From contig NZ_FLSP01000035.1 in NCBI RefSeq assembly GCF_900091315.1, positions 1 to 64,000 of the forward strand: 64,000 nt of DNA, in the 5' to 3' direction. The DNA is from Streptomyces sp. DI166. GTDB taxonomy: Bacteria > Actinomycetota > Actinomycetes > Streptomycetales > Streptomycetaceae. The notes under the pieces were generated by a model, which was given only the letters and a program-made list of their open reading frames with translations, had not been told where the DNA came from and ran no database searches. The position numbers were made by a program, and so were the translations under genes. The stretch's first letter is position 1. Each line of letters starts with the position of its first letter. This document shows, piece by piece, positions 1 through 8,350 of the stretch.

Positions 1-702
1 GGTCCCGGCCGTGACCGGCGTCCCCGCGGCCCCACTTGCCCCTTGTCCCGAGGGCGAGCCCGTCGTGCGCCCCTGCTGTGCCGGGGATGCTCCGTCCGGG
101 CTCCCTGTGCGCGGGGAGAGGGCACGGAAGGTCATGGTGCCCTCGTCGGTGGCGGCGTCCTGCGCGGCGGGGCCGGGGGTCGGGCGGCGGAAGACGAAGG
201 TGTTGCCCGCGGCGGCCGGGGCGTCGGAGTCGTTGTCGGCCGGCGGGATGGTGGCGGTGCCGTCGGTGCTGCGGGTGCCGTCGTCGGCGCTCGCGGCGGC
301 GGCGCGGGGATCGGGGGCCGGGGTACGGGGGTCCGGGGCGCCCCAGGAGACCCGGCGGTCCTGGTCGCCGCCGAAGCCGGTCTGGCGGGACCGGTCGGCG
401 CCCCACGCGGACGCGGGCTCGGGACGGCTGCCGTGCTGGGCCTGTGCGGGGGCGGCGGGTTCGGCCGGGTCCTCGTCGAAGAAGTGCGGGCCGGTCTCCT
501 CGACCGGCGGGACGGACGCGGCCTGCGCCGGGGCCGCGCCGGACGGCGGGGCGAGCGGCTCGCCGTCCGACGGCGCCGGGCGGCTGGTGCCCGGCACCCA
601 GGCGGTGCCGTTCCAGTACCGGACATATCCAGGAATGGACGGGTCCGGGTAATACCCTTCGCGGGGCCTGTCGTCACCGGGGGCCGGGGTTGGGGCGCTC
701 AT
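1..702 (-). CDS. DUF2510 N-terminal protein (RDD-type membrane protein likely), cut by left edge
   Basis: Reading leftward from an ATG at 702-700 the frame stays open to the window edge, giving 234 codons of an incomplete protein. The N-terminus carries a DUF2510-like motif (GYYPDPSIPGYVRYWNG, about residues 16-32), a short Trp/Tyr-rich module found at the N-terminus of actinobacterial membrane proteins. A long Pro/Ala/Asp-rich low-complexity linker follows. In Streptomyces this arrangement commonly precedes an RDD transmembrane domain, which would lie outside the window, so the RDD part is inference. It is divergent from the ssg gene across a 266-base intergenic region. Confidence 0.75.
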   Translation of the reverse strand, partial: MSAPTPAPGDDRPREGYYPDPSIPGYVRYWNGTAWVPGTSRPAPSDGEPLAPPSGAAPAQAASVPPVEETGPHFFDEDPAEPAAPAQAQHGSRPEPASAWGADRSRQTGFGGDQDRRVSWGAPDPRTPAPDPRAAAASADDGTRSTDGTATIPPADNDSDAPAAAGNTFVFRRPTPGPAAQDAATDEGTMTFRALSPRTGSPDGASPAQQGRTTGSPSGQGASGAAGTPVTAGT

Positions 703-912
703 GTCCGTCGTCCCGTATCTGCTCGGGGGTCATCTGAGGGCCTCCACATCTATCAGACGCGGGCAACCCCCACCGCCAGTCCCGCCGTACCCACCCCTTT
801 CCGGGCAACCTCGCGCAAGGCCGCCACAGCCCCGGAAACCGCGTGCGGGGACACGTGCGGAAAAAAGTTTCCCGAACCCGCGTAATGCTCCGAGCCAAAC
901 CCGCTCTCCACT

Positions 913-940
913 CGTACGGGCCCACAGCCGGACCCGTACG
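913..940. promoter_or_regulatory. 8-bp inverted repeat upstream of ssgG
   Basis: CGTACGGG at 913-920 and CCCGTACG at 933-940 form perfect 8-base arms with a 12-base spacer, 28 bases before the ssg start. It could be an operator or a leader hairpin. No matching known regulator is recognised. Confidence 0.4.
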
Positions 941-968
941 AACGTCGTCAGAGAGGACACCTCACACC

Positions 969-1445
969 ATGTACCCCACCGTTGTGGAGCGGGAGCTGGA
1001 GCTCAAGCTGGTTCTGTCGCCCGAGCGCAGCATCGCCGTCCCGGCCCGGCTGAGCTACACCAGCGACGACCCCTTCGCCGTGCACATCACCTTCCACATC
1101 AACTCCGAACACCCCGTCAACTGGACCTTCGCCCGCGAGCTGCTGGTGGAGGGGGTGTTCCGGCCGTGCGGGCACGGGGACGTGCGGGTGTGGCCGACGA
1201 AGGTGGAGGGGCGCAGCGTGGTGCTGATGGCGCTCAGCTCGCCGGACGGGGACGCGCTGCTGGAAGCCCCGGCCGCGCAGGTGTCGGCCTGGCTGGAGCG
1301 CACGCTGCGGGTGGTCCCGCCGGGCACCGAGGCGGACCAGCTCGGAATCGACGACGGGCTGGCCGAGTTGCTGGCCCCGACCCCGGCCGACGACCTGTGG
1401 CTGCGCGATCCGTGGCCGTCGGACGAGTCGAAGGACGGCGAGTGA
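969..1445 (+). CDS. ssgG: SsgA-like sporulation/cell-division protein (SALP), probably SsgG
   Basis: This 158-residue cytosolic protein belongs to the SsgA/SsgB-like family (SALPs), found in sporulating actinomycetes, where members steer septum placement, FtsZ recruitment and spore-wall remodelling. Family hallmarks are visible: DPFAVHITFHI (about residues 36-46), WTFARELLVEG and GHGDVRVWP, followed by ALSSPDGDALLEAP. The length is slightly above that of SsgA and SsgB (about 135-140 residues). ATG 969 is chosen because GAGAGGAC lies upstream at normal spacing. The SsgG name rests on neighbours: the FAD oxidase, TPR gene and hpd that follow match the S. coelicolor order as I remember it. Family assignment is firm; the paralogue letter is less so. 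Confidence 0.85.
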   Translation: MYPTVVERELELKLVLSPERSIAVPARLSYTSDDPFAVHITFHINSEHPVNWTFARELLVEGVFRPCGHGDVRVWPTKVEGRSVVLMALSSPDGDALLEAPAAQVSAWLERTLRVVPPGTEADQLGIDDGLAELLAPTPADDLWLRDPWPSDESKDGE

Positions 1446-1486
1446 GCGGGGGCGGTTCGGTCGCGGGCGGTTCCATCGGGGGCGGC

Positions 1487-2857
1487 TCAGAAGAGCTTGC
1501 CCGGGTTGAGGATGCCGAGCGGGTCGAAGACCTGCTTGATGCCGCGCTGGAGTTCCACGCCCACGGGGCCGATCTCGCGGGCCAGCCACTCCTTCTTCAG
1601 GACGCCGACGCCGTGCTCGCCGGTGATGGTGCCGCCGAGTTCCAGACCGAGCGCCATGATCGCGTCGAAGGACTCGCGGGCGCGCCGGGACTCGTCCTCG
1701 TCGTTCGCGTCGAAGCAGACGGTGGGGTGGGTGTTGCCGTCACCCGCGTGGGCGACGACGCCGATGGTCAGCCGGTGCTTCTCGGCGATCCGCTCGACCC
1801 CGTCGAGCATGTCGCCGAGCCGGGAGCGCGGCACGCACACGTCGTCGATCATGGTCACGCCGCGCACGGCCTCCAGCGCCGTGAGCGACAGCCGCCGTGC
1901 CTGGAGCAGCAGTTCGGACTCGGCGGTGTCCTCGGCGGGCACCACCTGGGTGGCCCCGGCTGCCTCGCACAGCGCGCCGACCGCGGCCAGGTCCGGCGCC
2001 GGGTCCGGGGTGTCGAAGGCGGCCAGCAGCAGCGCCTCGGTGGTCTCCGGCAGGCCCATGTGCGCCATGTCGTTGACCGCCTTGACGGTCGTACGGTCCA
2101 TCAGTTCCAGCAGGGACGGGACGTGACCGCCCTCCATGATCCGGCACACCGCGTCGCAGGCCGCGGCGGCGGAGGCGAACTCGGCGGCCAGCACCAGCTG
2201 GCGGGGCGGCTGCGGCTTGAGCGCGAGGACCGCCCGGACGACGATGCCGAGGGAGCCCTCGGAGCCGACGAACAGCCGGGTCAGGTCGTACCCGGCGACG
2301 CCCTTGGCGGTGCGGCGGCCGGTGGACATCAGGCGGCCGTCGGCGAGGACGACGTCCAGGCCGAGCACGTACTCGGCCGTCACCCCGTACTTCACGCAGC
2401 ACAGGCCGCCCGAGGCGGTGCCGATGTTGCCGCCGATCGTGCACTGCTCCCAGCTGGAGGGGTCCGGCGGGTAGTACAGTCCGTGCTCGCCGACCGCGCG
2501 GGAGAGCGCGGCGTTGACGACGCCGGGCTCGACGACGGCGATGCGGTCGACCGGGTTGATCTCCAGGATGCGGTCCATCCTCACCAGCGACAGCACGATG
2601 CAGCCGTCGGTGGCGTTGGCGCCGCCGGACAGGCCCGTGCGGGCGCCCTGCGGGACGACCGGGACGCGCAGCTCGGTGGCGGTGCGCATGACGTGCTGGA
2701 CCTGTTCGACCGTGCGCGGCATCACCACCGCGGCCGGGGCGCCGGCCGGGCAGAAGCTGGCCATGTCGTTGGCGTAGGAGGCCGTGACGTCGGGGTCGGT
2801 GAGGACCGCCTCGGCGGGCAGGCCGGTGAGCAGACGGTTCACGAGGTCGTGGCTCAT
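1487..2857 (-). CDS. FAD-linked oxidase, glycolate oxidase GlcD / D-lactate dehydrogenase family
   Basis: This 456-residue flavoprotein has the VAO/PCMH-type FAD-binding domain in its N-terminal half (VPVVPQGARTGLSGGA, then CTIGGNIGTASGG). The GlcD-type C-terminal cap ends in GTITGEHGVGVLKKEW and NPGKLF. Such enzymes oxidise D-2-hydroxyacids such as glycolate or D-lactate, passing electrons to quinone or a partner protein; the exact substrate cannot be read from sequence. Length is normal for GlcD. ATG 2857 begins MSHDLVN; the open frame continues upstream without family homology. It converges with ssgG 41 bases away. No glcE or glcF partner is adjacent, so it probably acts alone. Confidence 0.85.
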   Translation of the reverse strand: MSHDLVNRLLTGLPAEAVLTDPDVTASYANDMASFCPAGAPAAVVMPRTVEQVQHVMRTATELRVPVVPQGARTGLSGGANATDGCIVLSLVRMDRILEINPVDRIAVVEPGVVNAALSRAVGEHGLYYPPDPSSWEQCTIGGNIGTASGGLCCVKYGVTAEYVLGLDVVLADGRLMSTGRRTAKGVAGYDLTRLFVGSEGSLGIVVRAVLALKPQPPRQLVLAAEFASAAAACDAVCRIMEGGHVPSLLELMDRTTVKAVNDMAHMGLPETTEALLLAAFDTPDPAPDLAAVGALCEAAGATQVVPAEDTAESELLLQARRLSLTALEAVRGVTMIDDVCVPRSRLGDMLDGVERIAEKHRLTIGVVAHAGDGNTHPTVCFDANDEDESRRARESFDAIMALGLELGGTITGEHGVGVLKKEWLAREIGPVGVELQRGIKQVFDPLGILNPGKLF

Positions 2858-2955
2858 GATCACAGCCTGACACCGGGGGCCATCGGTGTGAACCCCGCTA
2901 CCGGGGGGCTTTGGGTGCGGGAATGCGGTCGTCGTACTGACGCACAGTGAGCGCC

Positions 2956-4368
2956 ATGGACAACCAACAGGAAGGGCGCGAGGAGCGGCGCCCACGGATC
3001 GGCCGGCGGGCGCTGATCGGCGCGGTCGCGGGGTGTGCGGTGCTCGGCGGGTTGCTGGTGCTGGTGCCGTGGGGGCCGTCGGGGGGCGGGCCGCCCGCTC
3101 CGGCGCCGGGGGCGCAGGCGCTGGCCGCGGTGACCACGGGTGTGCCGGCCGCGCTGCCCGATCTGGCGGTGCTGATCGAGGAGCGGGAGAGCCATCTGCG
3201 CCGCAACCCGAAGGACGCGGAGTCCTGGGCGGTGCTGGGGGCGGCCTATGTGGAGCAGGGGCGGCGGACCGCGGACCCGGCGTACTTCCCGAAGGCGGAG
3301 CGGGTGCTGAGGACCTCGCTGAAGGTGCGCCCCAAGGGGAACGTGGAGGCCCTCGGCGGGCTCGCCACGCTGGCGAACGCACGGCGCGACTTCCCCGCCG
3401 CGCGCAAGTGGGCGGAGGCGGCGCGGGAACTGGCGCCGCGGCGCTGGACGACGTACCCGCCGCTCATCGACGCGTACACCGGCATGGGCCAGTACAAGGC
3501 GGCCAAGAAGAGCCTGGACCGGCTGCTGGAGCTGGGCTCGGGTCCGGCGGTGCTGGCGCGGGCCGGTGCCGTGTACCGGGACCACGGCTGGCGCGAGGAC
3601 GCGGCGGCCTCCTTCTCCGACGCGGCGGCCTCGGCCCAGGCACCGGCGGAGCGGGCCGCGTATCTGGAGCGGGGCGGGCAGCTGGCCTGGGAGCGGGGCG
3701 ACCGGGAGGCGGCGCTGCGCCACTTCCGGCAGGCGGTGCGCCTGGACCCCGACCAGCGGGCGGCGCTCGCCGGGCAGGGCCGGGCGCTGGCGGCACTGGG
3801 CCGGACCACGGAGGCGCTGAGCGCGTACCGCAGGGCGCTGGCCCGGCAGCCGCTGCCCCAGTACGCGCTGGAGCTGGGCGAGTTGTACGAGGCGCTGGGG
3901 CTGGGGCAGGCGGCGCGGGTCCAGTACGACCTGCTGCGCGAGCGGGTGCGCACGGCGGAGGCCGGCGGGGCCGACGAGGCGCTGGTGCTGGGCCTGTTCG
4001 AGGCGGACCACGGCGACCCTGACTCGGCGGTACGGCGGCTGCGGGCGGAGTGGGAACGCCAGCCGGGTATCGCGGTGGCGGACGCCCTGGGCTGGGCCCT
4101 GCACCAGGCCGGCCAGGACGAGGAGGCGCTGCGCTACGCCCGCATCGCCACGGACCGCACGAAGGGCGGCGCCGTGCGCAGCGCCCTGTACTCCTACCAC
4201 CGCGGGATGATCGAGCGGGACCTGGAACGGAGCGGCCCCGCCCGCCGTCACCTGCAGGAGGCGCTGCGGATCAACCCGTACTTCTCCCCCCTGCACGCCC
4301 CGCGGGCCCACCGCGCGCTGAAGGAACTGGGCGAGCCCGCGGCGGAACCGCTGCCGGAGTTCGAGTAG
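2956..4368 (+). CDS. Membrane-anchored tetratricopeptide-repeat protein
   Basis: About 470 residues. A short charged N-terminus is followed by one transmembrane segment (about residues 18-38, IGAVAGCAVLGGLLVLVP), a small linker and then a chain of TPR-like helical pairs through to the C-terminus. TPR arrays are protein-docking scaffolds, so this is probably an envelope-anchored adaptor with the repeats outside the membrane; the partner is unknown. Two starts are possible, GTG 2947 or ATG 2956; neither has a clear Shine-Dalgarno, and ATG is preferred. It is divergent from the FAD oxidase (98 bases) and convergent with hpd across a 283-base region in which I see no gene. Confidence 0.75.
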   Translation: MDNQQEGREERRPRIGRRALIGAVAGCAVLGGLLVLVPWGPSGGGPPAPAPGAQALAAVTTGVPAALPDLAVLIEERESHLRRNPKDAESWAVLGAAYVEQGRRTADPAYFPKAERVLRTSLKVRPKGNVEALGGLATLANARRDFPAARKWAEAARELAPRRWTTYPPLIDAYTGMGQYKAAKKSLDRLLELGSGPAVLARAGAVYRDHGWREDAAASFSDAAASAQAPAERAAYLERGGQLAWERGDREAALRHFRQAVRLDPDQRAALAGQGRALAALGRTTEALSAYRRALARQPLPQYALELGELYEALGLGQAARVQYDLLRERVRTAEAGGADEALVLGLFEADHGDPDSAVRRLRAEWERQPGIAVADALGWALHQAGQDEEALRYARIATDRTKGGAVRSALYSYHRGMIERDLERSGPARRHLQEALRINPYFSPLHAPRAHRALKELGEPAAEPLPEFE

Positions 4369-4651
4369 CCGCGGACGCTACGCGCGGCGGGGCCACTCCG
4401 CCCGCGCGGGCCCCCGCTCGGGCACCCCGCACCGCCGGGACGGGTGCGCGGCCCGGCTCACCCCGGCGGGGGCGTGACTCGCCCGGAGATACCCGAGCCC
4501 GCCTGCTCCTGAGCGGCCCCCCGGGGCGTACGCGCCCCCGTCGCCCGACCACCGCCGAGCCGCCCCGGCCGCCCCGCCCCGCCGCGGCCCTTGCACACTC
4601 GGCTTCCCCGCCCGGCCGGACCGGCCCCCCCGGCGCGGGATCGCCCCTCGG

Positions 4652-5797
4652 CTAGAGGTTCCCGCGCCTCGCCTGCTCCCGCTCGATCGCCTCGAACAGG
4701 GCCTTGAAGTTGCCCTTGCCGAAGCCCATGGAGCCGTGGCGTTCGATGAGCTCGAAGAAGACCGTCGGGCGGTCCTGGACCGGCTTGGTGAAGATCTGGA
4801 GGAGGTAGCCGTCCTCGTCGCGGTCGGCGAGGATCTTCAGTTCGCGCAGGGTCTCCACGGGGACGCGGGTGTCGCCGACCCAGTCGCCGAGGGTGTCGTA
4901 GTAGGAGTCCGGGGTGTCGAGGAACCGCACCCCGGCCGCGCGCATGGTGCGTACGGTCTCCACGATGTCGTCGGTGTTCAGCGCGATGTGCTGGACACCG
5001 GCGCCGCCGTAGAACTCCAGGTACTCGTCGATCTGGGACTTCTTCTTGGCGACGGCGGGCTCGTTGATCGGGAACTTGACCTTGAGCGTGCCGTCGGCGA
5101 CCACCTTGGACATCAGGGCGCTGTACTCGGTGGCGATGTCGTCGCCCACGAACTCCTTCATGTTCGTGAAGCCCATGACCTTGTTGTAGAAGCCCACCCA
5201 CTCGTTCATGCGGCCCAGCTCGACGTTGCCGACGCAGTGGTCGATCGCCTGGAAGGTGCGCCGGGCGGGCGGTTCGACGATCGGGTCGGCGGCGACGTAT
5301 CCGGGCAGGTAGGGGCCGTCGTAGCCGGAGCGGTCGACCAGGGTGTGCCGGGTCTCGCCGTAGGTGGCGATCGCGGCGAGGACGACCGTGCCGTGCTCGT
5401 CCTTCAGTTCGTACGGCTCGGCCACGGAGGTGGCGCCGTGCTCGACGGCGTAGGCGTACGCCCGGCGCGCGTCCGGGACCTCGATGGCGAGGTCGACGAC
5501 GCCGTCGCCGTGCTCGGCCACGTGCCGGGCCAGGAAGCGGCCCCAGTCGGTGGCGGGCTTGATCACGGAGGTGAGCACGAAACGGGCGGAGCCGTTCTCC
5601 AGCACGTAGGAGGCGGTCTCGCGGCTGCCGTTCTCCGGTCCGGAGTAGGCGACCAGCCGCATGCCGAAGGCCGTGGAGTAGTAGTGCGCCGCCTGCTGGG
5701 CGTTGCCGACGGCGAAGACGACCGCGTCCATTCCCTTGACCGGGAAGGGGTCGGCCTGCCGGGCGGTGTCGGGAGTGTGGTCTGTGGTCTGTGTCAT
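4652..5797 (-). CDS. hpd: 4-hydroxyphenylpyruvate dioxygenase
   Basis: A 381-residue Fe(II)-dependent dioxygenase that converts 4-hydroxyphenylpyruvate to homogentisate in tyrosine catabolism. The metal triad falls exactly where expected for the Streptomyces enzyme: His187 (AIDHCVG), His270 (GVQHIAL) and Glu349 (VFFELIE). Two vicinal-oxygen-chelate domains are evident, and the C-terminal gating helix (GFGKGNFKALFEAIEREQ) is intact. ATG 5797 gives the canonical length. It is divergent from an Lrp/AsnC regulator, with two palindromes between them, suggesting local control by that regulator. The downstream homogentisate pathway genes are not in this window. Confidence 0.95.
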   Translation of the reverse strand: MTQTTDHTPDTARQADPFPVKGMDAVVFAVGNAQQAAHYYSTAFGMRLVAYSGPENGSRETASYVLENGSARFVLTSVIKPATDWGRFLARHVAEHGDGVVDLAIEVPDARRAYAYAVEHGATSVAEPYELKDEHGTVVLAAIATYGETRHTLVDRSGYDGPYLPGYVAADPIVEPPARRTFQAIDHCVGNVELGRMNEWVGFYNKVMGFTNMKEFVGDDIATEYSALMSKVVADGTLKVKFPINEPAVAKKKSQIDEYLEFYGGAGVQHIALNTDDIVETVRTMRAAGVRFLDTPDSYYDTLGDWVGDTRVPVETLRELKILADRDEDGYLLQIFTKPVQDRPTVFFELIERHGSMGFGKGNFKALFEAIEREQARRGNL

Positions 5798-5848
5798 ATC
5801 TGCAGGCTGGCTCTGCCCCACATAGTGCGCAATAGTGTGCCTTCCCAT

Positions 5849-5886
5849 TGGGCAGGTTGCCCAGCACCATGCCCGTATGTACGGGC
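5849..5886. promoter_or_regulatory. Paired palindromes between hpd and its Lrp neighbour (candidate operator)
   Basis: Two adjacent inverted repeats lie in the 123-base divergent region. One is TGGGCA-GGT-TGCCCA at 5849-5863; the other is GCCCGTA-TG-TACGGGC at 5871-5886. Their centres are about 22 bases apart, so they could sit on the same DNA face. Lrp/AsnC proteins bind short palindromes as dimers of dimers, which makes autoregulation plus hpd control plausible. This is inference from position only. Confidence 0.5.
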
Positions 5887-5920
5887 TTTCTGTACAGGTT
5901 GACCAGTGCCGGGAGGGCTC

Positions 5921-6400
5921 ATGGCGATCGATCAACTGGACGGGCGCATCCTCGTGCTGCTGGCGCAGGAGCCGAGGATCGGGGTGCTGGAGATGTCGCG
6001 GCGGCTGGGCGTGGCGCGCGGTACCGCGCAGGCCCGCCTGGACCGTCTTCAGTCGAACGGAGTCATCCGCGGATTCGGTCCGCAGGTGGACCCGGCGGCC
6101 CTGGGCTACCCGGTCACCGCCTTCGCCACGCTCCAGATCCGGCAGGGCCAAGGGGCCGACGTACGGGCCCACTTGGCGACCGTTCCCGAGGTGCTGGAGC
6201 TGCACACGACCACCGGCAGCGGGGACATGCTGTGCCGCCTCGTGGCCCGCTCGAACGCCGATCTCCAACGGGTCATCGACCGGGTTGTCGGTTTTGATGG
6301 GATCGTCCGGGCCTCCACCGCCATCGTCATGGAGAACCCCGTTCCGCTGCGGATCATCCCGCTGGTGGAACAGGCGGCGGAGGACCAGCGCGACCAGTAG
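5921..6400 (+). CDS. Lrp/AsnC family transcriptional regulator
   Basis: A 159-residue regulator with an N-terminal winged helix-turn-helix (IDQLDGRILVLLAQ, then MSRRLGVARGTAQARLDRL, about residues 3-50) and a C-terminal RAM ligand-binding domain (YPVTAFATLQI to the end). The start ATG 5921 follows GGGAGGG closely; an upstream in-frame start at 5906 lacks such a signal. Lrp-type regulators sense amino acids or related metabolites. The divergent hpd gene makes tyrosine or an aromatic keto-acid a reasonable effector guess. It lies 20 bases before the OpuC-type transporter genes on the same strand, so read-through into them is possible. Confidence 0.9.
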   Translation: MAIDQLDGRILVLLAQEPRIGVLEMSRRLGVARGTAQARLDRLQSNGVIRGFGPQVDPAALGYPVTAFATLQIRQGQGADVRAHLATVPEVLELHTTTGSGDMLCRLVARSNADLQRVIDRVVGFDGIVRASTAIVMENPVPLRIIPLVEQAAEDQRDQ

Positions 6401-6420
6401 AAGACCGGCGGGGTGAGCGG

Positions 6421-7068
6421 ATGAGCTTCTGGGAGTACCTGAGCACGCGCCACCAGCAGCTGCTCGCGGACGCCTGGCAGCACGCGAGCGCCGTCTTCCA
6501 GTGCACCCTCGTGGCCACCGTGCTCGGCGTACTGATCGGGGTGGCCACCTACCGCAGCGAATGGGCCGGGAACCTGGCCACGGCGACCACCGCGACCATC
6601 CTGACCATCCCCTCGCTCGCCATGATCGGCCTGCTGATCCCGCTGGTCGGCCTGGGCGTGCCGCCCACCGTGATCGCGCTGACCCTGTACGGGCTGCTGC
6701 CGGTCGTGCGCAACGCGATCGTCGGGCTGCGCGGGGTCGACCCGGCCCTGGTGGACGCGGCCACCGGCATCGGGATGTCCCGCCCGATGCGGCTGCTGCG
6801 GATCGAGCTGCCGCTGGCCTGGCCGCCGATCCTGACCGGCATCCGGATCGCCACCCAGATGCTGATGGGCATCGCGGCCATCGCCGCCTTCGCCTCCGGA
6901 CCGGGCCTGGGCAACGAGATCTTCCGCGGGATCGCCTCCCTGGGCAGCGCCAACGCGCTCAACCAGGTCCTCGCGGGCACGCTCGGGATCATCGTCCTGG
7001 CCCTGCTCTTCGACGCCGCGTACGTCCTGCTGGGACGGCTGACCATTCCCAGGGGAATCCGTGTCTGA
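6421..7068 (+). CDS. Osmoprotectant (OpuC/ProW-type) ABC transporter permease
   Basis: A 215-residue inner-membrane permease with about five or six hydrophobic segments. It carries the OpuB/OpuC permease signature, including the LTIPSLAMIGLLIPLVGLG stretch and the cytoplasmic EAA-type loop (VDAATGIGMSRPMRLLRIELP) that docks to the ATPase. It is the first gene of a four-gene set (permease, ATPase, permease, binding protein) typical for uptake of glycine betaine, choline or carnitine. Its stop overlaps the GTG start of the ATPase gene, so the two are probably translationally coupled. Confidence 0.88.
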   Translation: MSFWEYLSTRHQQLLADAWQHASAVFQCTLVATVLGVLIGVATYRSEWAGNLATATTATILTIPSLAMIGLLIPLVGLGVPPTVIALTLYGLLPVVRNAIVGLRGVDPALVDAATGIGMSRPMRLLRIELPLAWPPILTGIRIATQMLMGIAAIAAFASGPGLGNEIFRGIASLGSANALNQVLAGTLGIIVLALLFDAAYVLLGRLTIPRGIRV

Positions 7069-7098
7069 GTCTCCAGGGGGATCCGTGTCCGAGTCCGC
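7051..7098 (+). repeat. 24-bp tandem duplication carrying two RBS/GTG start signals
   Basis: AGGGGAATCCGTGTCTGAGT at 7051 recurs as AGGGGGATCCGTGTCCGAGT at 7075, a period of exactly 24 bases. Each copy carries a Shine-Dalgarno and an in-frame GTG (7061 and 7085), so the ATPase gene has two potential starts encoding SESPGGSVSESA or SESA N-termini. Confidence 0.7.
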
Positions 7099-8350
7099 CG
7101 CGCCCAGCACCTCCGGCACCTCCAGCACCTCCGGCGCCTCCATCGAGCTGGAGCACCTCACCAAGCGGTATCCGGGCAGCTCCGCCCCGGCCGTCGACAG
7201 CGTCTCCATGGAGATCCAGGCCGGCGAGACCGTCATCTTCGTCGGCCCGTCCGGCTGCGGGAAGTCCACCACCCTGAAGATGATCAACCGGCTGATCGAG
7301 CCGACCGGCGGCCGGATCCGCATCGGCGGCGAGGACGTCACCGACATCGACCCGGTCAAGCTGCGCCGCAAGGTCGGCTACGCCATCCAGTCGGCCGGTC
7401 TCTTCCCGCACATGACGGTCGCGCAGAACATCGCCCTGGTACCGAAGATGGTCGGCTGGTCCAAGTCCCGGATCGGCGACCGGGTGGAGGAGCTGCTGGA
7501 CCTGGTCGGCCTGGACCCCGGCGAGTTCCACGGCCGCTATCCCCGCCAGCTCTCCGGCGGCCAGCAGCAACGCGTGGGCGTGGCGCGGGCGCTGGCCGCC
7601 GATCCCCCGGTGCTGCTGATGGACGAGCCGTTCGGCGCGGTCGACCCGATCACCCGCGACCACCTCCAGGACGAGCTGATCCGGCTCCAGCACGAACTGC
7701 ACAAGACGATCGTCTTCGTCACCCACGACTTCGACGAGGCGATCAAGCTGGGCGACCGGATCGCCGTGCTGCGCGAACGCTCGCACATCGCCCAGTTCGA
7801 CACCCCGGAGGCGATCCTCACCAACCCCGCCGACGACTTCGTCTCCGGCTTCGTCGGCGCGGGCGCGGCCCTGAAGCGGCTGAACCTGACCCGGGTGCGG
7901 GACGTGGGGATCACCGGCTGTCCGACGGTCACCGTCGACGACCCGCTCCAGGAGATCTTCAACAAGCTCCGCTCCAGCGGCACCAACGAGATCCTGCTGC
8001 TCGACAAGCGCCGCCGCCCCTACAAGTGGCTGCGCCGCGGCGACCTGATGCGCGCCAAGGGCTCGCTCGCCCGCGCGGGCACCCTGGTGCACGACACGGT
8101 GACCCGGGACGCCACCCTGCGCGACGCCCTGGAGGCGGTGCTGACCGACAACGCTGGCCGGGTCGCGGTCACCGGGCGGCGCGGCGAGTACGAGGGCGTC
8201 GTGGACATGGAGACATTGATGAACTCCGTGCACGAGTTGCTGGAGGCGGACCGGCTGGAAGCGCTGGAGGCCCAGCACGAGCTGGAGTCGGTACGGGCCG
8301 GGCAGACCCGCGCCGAACAGGAGGGCTTCGTCGGGGAGGCGAAGGCGTGA
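7061..8350 (+). CDS. Osmoprotectant ABC transporter ATP-binding protein with CBS domains
   Basis: A 429-residue ATPase subunit. After a Ser/Thr-rich N-terminal extension comes a complete ABC domain: Walker A GPSGCGKST, signature LSGGQQQRVGVARAL, Walker B LLMDEPFGAVD and the H-loop VTHDFDE. The C-terminal third (from about residue 270) is a tandem CBS region as in OpuCA/OpuAA, which senses ionic strength in that family. GTG 7061 overlaps the upstream permease stop; a second duplicated RBS/GTG at 7085 is an alternative start. The first bases of the next permease gene overlap this stop codon. Substrate is inferred from family. Confidence 0.9.
   Translation: MSESPGGSVSESAAPSTSGTSSTSGASIELEHLTKRYPGSSAPAVDSVSMEIQAGETVIFVGPSGCGKSTTLKMINRLIEPTGGRIRIGGEDVTDIDPVKLRRKVGYAIQSAGLFPHMTVAQNIALVPKMVGWSKSRIGDRVEELLDLVGLDPGEFHGRYPRQLSGGQQQRVGVARALAADPPVLLMDEPFGAVDPITRDHLQDELIRLQHELHKTIVFVTHDFDEAIKLGDRIAVLRERSHIAQFDTPEAILTNPADDFVSGFVGAGAALKRLNLTRVRDVGITGCPTVTVDDPLQEIFNKLRSSGTNEILLLDKRRRPYKWLRRGDLMRAKGSLARAGTLVHDTVTRDATLRDALEAVLTDNAGRVAVTGRRGEYEGVVDMETLMNSVHELLEADRLEALEAQHELESVRAGQTRAEQEGFVGEAKA

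Noticed and set aside
11..885. Long plus-strand open frames over the first 0.9 kb
   Set aside because: Arg/Gly/Pro-rich translations are mirror frames of the minus-strand DUF2510 gene, whose frame has coherent protein sequence and GC-rich third positions.
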